51,698 bases of DNA from an uncultured Clostridia bacterium (GTDB lineage Bacteria; Bacillota; Clostridia; Christensenellales; UBA1242), in contig CALWTH010000056.1 in assembly GCA_944384405.1 (NCBI GenBank), forward strand, positions 1-51,698, written 5' to 3'. Both the position numbers and the translations under genes were made by a program. Below are positions 51,101 to 51,698 of the stretch, in pieces (positions within the stretch are counted from its first letter, which is position 1; every line of letters starts with the position of its first letter). Below the pieces are notes generated by a model. The model was not told where the DNA came from. It saw only the letters and a list, made by a program, of their open reading frames with translations, and made no database searches.

Positions 51101-51698
51101 ACAAAGAGTGCTTTGTTGATGAAGAGTTTCGAAGCCTATATTTAAAAGAAACTTCGCGTGTGGAAAATGGCGAAGATGTAAGTTTGTTTATCAAAAACCT
51201 TGAAAATGTGCAAGGTGATGAAAGAGATATAATCATATTTTCAATCGCCTATGCAAAAAATGAATTTGGCAAAGTTAATGCAATATTTGGTTCACTCTCT
51301 GCCGAAGGTGGAGAAAACCGCTTAAATGTTGCAGTAACTCGTGCAAAAAAGAAAATATATGTGGTTACAAGTATAGAGCCAGAAGAACTAAAAGTAGACA
51401 ATAGTAAGTTTATGGGACCAAAACTTCTTCGAAGTTACCTTAATTATGTTCGTGCAGTTTCAACGGGCAACAATGATGAAGTAAAAGTAATACTTGATAG
51501 CGTTGGCGGTGGTTCACAAATAGTGACCAAAAAGCCACTTGGTCTTCTTCCAATGGAAAATCAAATTGCTGAAAAACTCAACAAACTTGGTTACAAAACC
51601 GAGATAAATCTTGGAAATTCCAACAGCAAAATCTCAGTCGCAGTCTACGACCGCAAAAAAGATAAATATCTTCTTGGTATAGAAACTGACCAAACTGC
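48106..51698 (+). CDS. Large superfamily 1 helicase with C-terminal nuclease-like domain (cut by window end)
   Basis: At least 1197 residues, open to the window edge. Residues 1-320 are an unrecognised N-terminal region. Helicase motifs: YGPPGTGKSQTIVNVISDA near 329-347 (Walker A), DIVLFDEASQVFIENTIP near 826 (Walker B), VVAGDAKQLRPTT, THYRSQNEELIDFSN-like YHYRSQNEELIDFSN, and LENVQGDERDIIIFSIAYA with NRLNVAVTRAKKKIYVVTS (motifs V-VI). The final residues, MENQIAEKLNKLGYKTEINLGNSNSKISVAVYDRKKDKYLLGIETD, look like the start of a Vsr/MTES_1575-type endonuclease domain. Such helicase-nuclease proteins often belong to defence, but this is inference. AAGGA precedes the ATG. Confidence 0.8.
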   Translation, partial: MKSIYTYYKERLIEISGKNRSLYLKSFNKKNGYDIGRILTFDQDKLNRLVDIFWNGKNVVYNLVGKDTKEDIVKASNIGLRFPDKTFDNDKDKAKYERQKREYSKRVVQSEITSLKALKREIDEIEKETGRYELFLCYPFVYGTLKTYTFKAPLIMFPVVIDVVDENTVNIYPKSGENVQLNKALLLAFADALHLNLEDLDMEYDCLGTRFKDISALISYLKDFGIKIDYSPRKKVFDFNHYGEPGNLDSPEVKHTCLLARCSLANSIYSDYSSLEKKHLTNDSINELLNTKKIKHKPQKCENLYLINNVDYAQEQVVRKVNEQGNMVIYGPPGTGKSQTIVNVISDAICKGKRVLVVSQKKAAMEVVFNRLANLNQKAMFLTDAEKERRNFYERCFKMHTVTENMPYDENLFKEYDDVTQKLNNEINNLNIISDVLTQKTDFGISLQTMYYNSFKIGKKSGEYQIYKAMLKDKALMNLNYDELSSALEIVNEKNKAEIYYNFVEEKKKNPFIDHLKSDLSVHDVAMAQSRLRSLCSERMALFDLANHKYSREVLTYYTRAKSYQDMKPLAKMIARFEQPKVYNMLKTSYVLFPMYPFAKAKMNKVENEIYDTFQGTISAMDEYIQGYEFLKNILTDSGYVMAIDGILNGNSQILRLLLNAVENYIEQRDVLTLLNSLSKNQKIVLDFAYKNSSNYTKYKFALEKLLPIRIYHEVVKYEDSQKAILSRMVDFENIRARIVTLKQKQNEVSKKIALQSFCPEYQKLMDGTPKSKDYLYQISKKQNFWPIRKTMEVYGEYLFKLFPCWLLSPENVSTILPLKKDMFDIVLFDEASQVFIENTIPTIYRGKTIVVAGDAKQLRPTTTFMKRYMGSTVDDDADLSVQAALEVESLLDLAVSRFSSTNITYHYRSQNEELIDFSNSAFYNNTLQIAPNISKNIRHKPIERILVDGTWRDRKNLVEAQKVVDLVKNILKTRKNGETIGIITFNVEQESAIEDLIDKECFVDEEFRSLYLKETSRVENGEDVSLFIKNLENVQGDERDIIIFSIAYAKNEFGKVNAIFGSLSAEGGENRLNVAVTRAKKKIYVVTSIEPEELKVDNSKFMGPKLLRSYLNYVRAVSTGNNDEVKVILDSVGGGSQIVTKKPLGLLPMENQIAEKLNKLGYKTEINLGNSNSKISVAVYDRKKDKYLLGIETDQT

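Overview
The window is AT-rich chromosomal DNA from a Gram-positive anaerobe, most likely an uncultured gut-type Clostridia/Bacillota. Supporting features are strong AGGAGG-type ribosome binding sites, the class III anaerobic ribonucleotide reductase nrdD/nrdG, a type III glutamine synthetase, a clostridial-type YidC, an S-box riboswitch, a CIRCE element, a Spo0A-type regulator, and TGA used as a stop codon. No tRNA, rRNA, CRISPR array, transposase or phage gene was seen.

Layout. 0-19.4 kb holds housekeeping and accessory genes on both strands: glnS, a PH-domain protein, glnN (GSIII), deoA/pdp, a MazF toxin with an unrecognised partner, acpS-recX-yigZ-tyrS, cdd-dtd, a Spo0A-like regulator with a phased array of 0A boxes, a VanW protein, S-box-metK, tmk, an ArsR regulator beside a tiny membrane peptide, and a diaminopentanoate-dehydrogenase-like oxidoreductase. 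19.4-21.5 kb is very AT-rich and non-coding apart from cvpA. Its right part carries seven parS sites and three DnaA boxes. 21.5-36.2 kb is the conserved origin-region gene set, all on the minus strand: dnaA-dnaN-rpmH-rnpA-yidD-yidC-jag-mnmE-mnmG-rsmG-parA-parB. It is interrupted by an ImmA-like metallopeptidase and a HipA-like kinase. The dnaA-dnaN gap holds DnaA boxes next to a DnaA-trio-like run, so there are two candidate origin loci 12 kb apart. 36-43.7 kb holds mscS, a small YloV-like fragment, helD, nrdDG with two NrdR boxes, a MazG-like protein, maf and a SLOG protein. 43.8-51.7 kb holds an XRE regulator, clpB under a CIRCE-type operator, a MutT hydrolase and a large helicase cut by the window edge.

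Three observations stand out. (1) A previously unnamed nested-stem element of about 110-150 nt occurs in three intact and two decayed copies on both strands. The stems differ in sequence but pair in every intact copy, while the joining segments (CAGTCA, CTCSTG, TGTTTACTGC, GAGCCT) are conserved. That pattern points to a structured RNA or a mobile palindromic repeat. (2) Seven genes share one promoter geometry: a -10 box ending exactly six bases before the start codon and no ribosome binding site. This predicts leaderless mRNAs mixed among normal Shine-Dalgarno genes. (3) A Spo0A DNA-binding domain fused to a degenerate receiver sits behind its own 0A boxes, one at the transcription start and four upstream at 10/20/10 bp spacing.
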